Under the pieces are notes generated by a model, which was not told the origin of the DNA, did no database searches, and saw only the letters and a list, made by a program, of their open reading frames with translations. From Sphingomonas qomolangmaensis (lineage in GTDB: Bacteria > Pseudomonadota > Alphaproteobacteria > Sphingomonadales > Sphingomonadaceae), in contig NZ_CP101740.1 in NCBI RefSeq assembly GCF_024496245.1, forward strand, positions 372,001-436,000: a stretch of DNA of 64,000 nt, written 5' to 3'. The first letter of the stretch is position 1. Every line of letters starts with the position of its first letter. Shown here piece after piece: positions 60,821 to 64,000 of the stretch. A program made the position numbers and the translations under genes.

Positions 60821-61590
60821 AGGATCGGCTCCTGACGGTCGCGGCTGGCATAGAGATAGCCGCCGCCATAATAGGCTTGGATACGTTCTTCGTCGTACAG
60901 CGTGAGCGTGCCGTCGGCACCCGCTAGCGGCACGTTGGCGAATTGCGCGGCGTTGATCGCGTCGATCACCACGCGGCCGCGCCTACCCTCGATCGTAGAC
61001 ATGAACATCGGCGCGAGTACCGATTTTCCGGGGACGGTCGACAGGTCGACGGTGAGGTAGCGGATCAGCCGGTCCGCCTTGTCGATCCAGATCTCGCTGA
61101 TCTTGCCGACGCTGACGCCATCGGCGGCAATCACATCGAAGCCGCGCGGATCGGGGTCCCCCTTGACGATCCAGAAGTCGCTGTTGCCGCCCAGCGGCAC
61201 GATCCGGGGATGGCCTTCGTAATCGAGGTCGGGGCGCCGGGCGCGCTCGACCCAGGCGGCGGGACCGACGCCGTCGACCAGCGGGTCGCCGCTCGGCGCA
61301 TAGGGCGCGCCGGCGAAGCGATCGGTGCGATAGGCGGCGATGTCGACGGGCTCGCGCCCTTGCGTCGGGGTCGAGACGATGCCGTGGCCGAAGGGAAGCT
61401 TGAAATATTTGGGATCGGCGCTGAAGAAGCCGCCCGGCGTGTCGAGCCGTCCGGTCAATTCGTCTTCCATCGGATAGCCCTCGCGGCGATCCTCGCGGCG
61501 CAGATAGACGATCAGCCCCAGGAAGAAGAGGAAGAACGCGTACAGGCTGAGCAATGCCACGTCGAAATATGGAGTGATGAGGACGTTCAC
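60817..61590 (-). CDS. puhA: Photosynthetic reaction centre H subunit
   Basis: A 257-residue subunit with one N-terminal membrane helix (FDVALLSLYAFFLFFLGLIVYL-type region, about residues 9-30) and a cytoplasmic PRC-barrel domain. Strings include YLRREDRREGYP, GNSDFWIVKGDPDPRG and GYLYASRDRQEPIL-like end. The start is GTG at 61590 behind GGGAGAAGG. It is 13 bases downstream of lhaA. Confidence 0.96.
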   Translation of the reverse strand: MNVLITPYFDVALLSLYAFFLFFLGLIVYLRREDRREGYPMEDELTGRLDTPGGFFSADPKYFKLPFGHGIVSTPTQGREPVDIAAYRTDRFAGAPYAPSGDPLVDGVGPAAWVERARRPDLDYEGHPRIVPLGGNSDFWIVKGDPDPRGFDVIAADGVSVGKISEIWIDKADRLIRYLTVDLSTVPGKSVLAPMFMSTIEGRRGRVVIDAINAAQFANVPLAGADGTLTLYDEERIQAYYGGGYLYASRDRQEPIL

Positions 61591-61603
61591 ATGCCTTCTC
61601 CCT

Positions 61604-63031
61604 TCAGATCGGAAACTGGCCGAGCCCGAAGCGGCCGGGCGCGGGGCGCGGGGCGTCGATACGCCCTCTGACCAGCGGCCCGAGCGCGACGAGCGTGCCG
61701 AGGAGCAACAGAATTTCTACGCAATAAACGACACCATAGCCGGTGGCGGGATTGGCCAGCGTCGCGCCGAAGCCATCGGCGACCGCGGCGGTCGAGATCA
61801 GGTCGCGCGCGATCCCGCCGATCGCGATCGCGGCGCCCGCGCAGGTCGCCTGCACCGAGCCCCAGGCACCGAGCGCAAGGCCAGCGCGGCCATCTTCGGC
61901 CATGCCCATCGCCTCGACCATCGTGCCGACCGAGAACAACCCGCCGCCAAGCCCGATCATCGCCGCACCGAAGCCGAGCAACGCCACCGAATTGAGCGGC
62001 GCGGCGAACAGCACGCAAAGAAAGGCACCGATCCCGACCACGCCGCCGAACCCCGCAAGCCGCACCGGATCGGCGCCGCCATTCATCGCGCGCGCGGCGA
62101 TCGTGAAGCCGCCAAGCATCCCCGCCGCCCACAAGGCGGTGAGCGAGGTGGTCGCCGATACCGAAAGTCCGAGGATCGATCCGCCATAAGGCTCGAGCAG
62201 CACATCCTGCATGCTGAACGCCGCGGCGCCCAGCCCGACCGCAACCAGCAGGCGCGCGGCGCGCGGGCGGGCGATGAATTCGGCCCAGAGCGCCGAGAAG
62301 GCGGGGCGCGGCAGCTCGGCGCTGGTGGCGGCGCGGTTGCGCACCTCCTGCTTCCAGAGCGCGATGATGTTAAGCACCATCGTCGCGACCGCGACCCCCG
62401 AGATCACCTGGACCAGCTTGGTCGGCGAGAAATCGCGCAGCGACTGGCCGATCACGATCGCGCTCACCAGCATGCCGACCAGCAGCATGACGTAGAGCAA
62501 GGCAACGACGCGCGGGCGCGATTCGAGCGGCGCAAGGTCGGTCGCAAGCGCGAGGCCCGCGGTCTGCGTCATGTGCATGCCCGCGCCGACCATCAGGAAG
62601 CCCAGCGCGCTGCCGATATGCCCCGCCCAGTCGGCACCCGGCCCCAGCCCGCCGCCCGCCATCACCAGCATGCCGAAGGGCAGGATCGCGAAGCCGCCGA
62701 ACTGCAGCAGGCTGCCGAACCAGATATAGGGAACGCGTTTCCAACCCAGCACCGATCGGTGATGGTCCGACCGATGCCCGATCAGCGCGCGGAAGGGCGC
62801 GAACAGCAGCGGGATCGCCACCATCGCCGCGACCAGCGACACGCTCATGCCGAGTTCAACGATCATCACGCGGTTGAGCGTACCCGTCAGCAACACCGCC
62901 GCCATGCCGACCGATACTTGGAACAGCGACAGCCGCAGCAGCCGCCCGAGCGGCAGTTCGGGGGTCGCAGCGTCGGCGAACGGCAGGAACTGCGTGCCGA
63001 TCCGGCTCCAAAGGGCGGCGCCTGCGATCAT
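61604..63031 (-). CDS. lhaA: Light-harvesting complex assembly protein LhaA (PucC/BCH2 family)
   Basis: A 475-residue major-facilitator-like protein with 12 hydrophobic helices that helps insert LH1 polypeptides and pigment. Family strings are LLRLSLFQVSVGMAAVLLTG, LNRVMIVELGM, IGHRSDHHRSVLGWKRVPYI and MQDVLLEPYGGSILGL. ATG at 63031 overlaps the bchM stop (ATGA). Confidence 0.94.
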   Translation of the reverse strand: MIAGAALWSRIGTQFLPFADAATPELPLGRLLRLSLFQVSVGMAAVLLTGTLNRVMIVELGMSVSLVAAMVAIPLLFAPFRALIGHRSDHHRSVLGWKRVPYIWFGSLLQFGGFAILPFGMLVMAGGGLGPGADWAGHIGSALGFLMVGAGMHMTQTAGLALATDLAPLESRPRVVALLYVMLLVGMLVSAIVIGQSLRDFSPTKLVQVISGVAVATMVLNIIALWKQEVRNRAATSAELPRPAFSALWAEFIARPRAARLLVAVGLGAAAFSMQDVLLEPYGGSILGLSVSATTSLTALWAAGMLGGFTIAARAMNGGADPVRLAGFGGVVGIGAFLCVLFAAPLNSVALLGFGAAMIGLGGGLFSVGTMVEAMGMAEDGRAGLALGAWGSVQATCAGAAIAIGGIARDLISTAAVADGFGATLANPATGYGVVYCVEILLLLGTLVALGPLVRGRIDAPRPAPGRFGLGQFPI

Positions 63032-63711
63032 GCCCGCGCGATCTCCATCGCCTGGCTGGTGTAGAAGCCGCTCGAGATACGCTGGGTGCGGCCGACGCGC
63101 ACAGCGGGGATCGCGCCGGCGACCAGGGTCCGCAGCAACCGGTCGCGCGCGGGGATGATCGCAGGCGCGCGGTCGCTGCGCGGGAAGAGCTTGCCCGTCG
63201 CGTGCATGACGCTGAGCATCGGGGTGGCGGGGGCGAAGGTGAAGACGATCGATCCGCTGGTGCGCTCGGACAGGCTGCGCAGCACGTCGACGATGTCGAA
63301 CGCGGGATAATGGATCAGCGAATCCATCGCGACCACGTGATCGAAGCGCCCGAGCGCGGGGTCGAGCATGTCGCCGACACGCCAGTCGATCGAAAGCCCC
63401 GCCGGGGCGCGATCGCGCGCGACATGGACCAGGCTGCCCGCGATATCGATCGCGACGACATCGGCGCCGCGCTGGGCGGCCTCGACCGCGAGCGATCCGG
63501 TGCCGCACCCGGCATCGAGCAGCCGCAGCCCGGTCATGTCGGCGGGCAGCCACGAGAGCAACGTCTCGCGCATCCGGTCGCGGCCGGCGCGCACCGTCGC
63601 GCGGATCCGGCTGACCGGCGCGTCGGAGGTCAGTTGCTCCCACGTCTTCGACGCGGTGCGGTCGAAATAGGTTTCGAGCTGGCTGCGGTAGCGGGCGTAG
63701 GTGGCGGTCAT
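63028..63711 (-). CDS. bchM: Magnesium-protoporphyrin IX O-methyltransferase
   Basis: A 227-residue SAM-dependent methyltransferase that makes Mg-protoporphyrin monomethyl ester, the AcsF substrate. SAM-binding motif LRLLDAGCGTGSLAVEAAQRGA; family strings YFDRTASKTWEQLTSDAPVS and FTFAPATPMLSVMHATGKLFP. It shares one base with the bchL stop and overlaps lhaA by 4 bases. Confidence 0.95.
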   Translation of the reverse strand: MTATYARYRSQLETYFDRTASKTWEQLTSDAPVSRIRATVRAGRDRMRETLLSWLPADMTGLRLLDAGCGTGSLAVEAAQRGADVVAIDIAGSLVHVARDRAPAGLSIDWRVGDMLDPALGRFDHVVAMDSLIHYPAFDIVDVLRSLSERTSGSIVFTFAPATPMLSVMHATGKLFPRSDRAPAIIPARDRLLRTLVAGAIPAVRVGRTQRISSGFYTSQAMEIARA

Positions 63712-64000
63712 CACTCGAACCCCAAGAATTCGAAGATGTCGCGGTCCTTCATCGCCTTGGCATCGAGCGCGTCGGTGCCCGCCCATAGGTGCGCGGCGAG
63801 GCGCTTATATTCGTCGCATGCCGCGGCGACCTCGGGGGTCTGCTCCATCTCGAACAAAGTGCATTTCTTGAGCCGGCTGCGGCGGATCGCATCGAGATCG
63901 GGAAAATGCGCCAGGCGCTTGAGCCCGGTGGCCTCGTTGAAGCGATCGATCTCGTCAGTCGCTGCCGAACGGTTGGCGATCACGCCCGCCATCCGCACAT
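63711..64000 (-). CDS. bchL: Light-independent protochlorophyllide reductase iron protein, C-terminal part
   Basis: The last 95 or so residues of a NifH-like protein that continues past the right edge. [20 protein letters not shown] and [10 protein letters not shown] followed by a charged C-terminus ending IFEFLGFE are typical of BchL. BchL feeds electrons to BchNB, whose genes would lie to the right. It heads the visible leftward bchL-to-hemA run. Confidence 0.93.
   Translation of the reverse strand, partial: VRMAGVIANRSAATDEIDRFNEATGLKRLAHFPDLDAIRRSRLKKCTLFEMEQTPEVAAACDEYKRLAAHLWAGTDALDAKAMKDRDIFEFLGFE

Noticed and set aside
63032..63643. N-terminal extension of lhaA by about 200 codons
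   Set aside because: It is the out-of-frame reading of bchM; the LhaA N-terminus fits the ATG at 63031.

Overview
The window is a 64-kb, high-GC stretch of chromosome. It most likely comes from an aerobic anoxygenic phototrophic alphaproteobacterium of the Sphingomonadales (Sphingomonas-like). The grounds are the rpsT-dnaA neighbourhood, the secB/Tim44/mltA/smr block, the CTGAGCTTGTCGAAG repeat family, and a bacteriochlorophyll a gene cluster with an oxygen-dependent cyclase (acsF). The genus is inferred; no rRNA gene is present. I saw no tRNA or rRNA genes, insertion sequences or CRISPR arrays.

Layout, left half (1-31 kb, mostly housekeeping). 1-1.6 kb: the end of a cytochrome bd/cyanide-insensitive oxidase operon (cydA-cydB-DUF2474). 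1.7-3.4 kb: a small exported protein and an M48 peptidase. 3.4-8.3 kb: sugar-nucleotide genes for surface polysaccharide (wecC, wecB, a UDP-glucuronate 4-epimerase-like gene, a VanZ-like gene, galU). 8.3-16.6 kb: a long leftward run (DsrE-like, metallophosphatase, ThiF/MoeB-like, dut, a hydrolase-like lipoprotein, coaBC, a membrane protein, ubiB, ubiE). 16.7-22.9 kb: mutM, rpsT, dnaA, trpS, murJ, secB. 23.1-31.1 kb: Tim44-like, mltA, smr, two GGDEF/EAL proteins on either side of dapE, and a GST.

Layout, right half (31.3-64 kb). ccmCDEFGHI-like genes for cytochrome c maturation lead into the photosynthesis gene cluster. First arm: tspO <- -> bchI-bchD-bchO-small ORF, then crtC <- crtD <- -> crtF-bchC-bchX-bchY-bchZ-small ORF-pufB-pufA-pufL-pufM-pufC. 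Second arm, leftward from the right edge: bchL(partial)-bchM-lhaA-puhA-puhB-puhC-bciE-acsF-puhE-hemA. Three non-photosynthesis genes separate the arms: a DUF3422 protein, a DUF4197-like lipoprotein and an orphan cysteine-patterned small protein.

How the genes fit together. HemA supplies 5-aminolevulinate. BchI/D are Mg-chelatase subunits, BchM the methyltransferase and AcsF/BciE the aerobic cyclase. BchL belongs to protochlorophyllide reductase, BchXYZ is chlorophyllide reductase and BchC the following dehydrogenase. CrtC/D/F make spirilloxanthin-type carotenoids. PufBALM, PufC and PuhA build the LH1-reaction centre, assembled by PuhB/C/E and LhaA; PufC needs the Ccm system for its four haems. 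TGT-N12-ACA (PpsR/CrtJ-type) boxes lie in the tspO-bchI and crtD-crtF gaps, and a near-match overlaps the predicted bchC promoter, which suggests oxygen/light repression. The most notable unexplained items are the 100-aa protein whose six C-terminal cysteines are spaced 3-10-7-10-3, a 48-aa ORF coupled by 4-nt overlaps to both bchZ and pufB, and CTGAGCTTGTCGAAG-type repeats inserted in frame in ccmF and coaBC.
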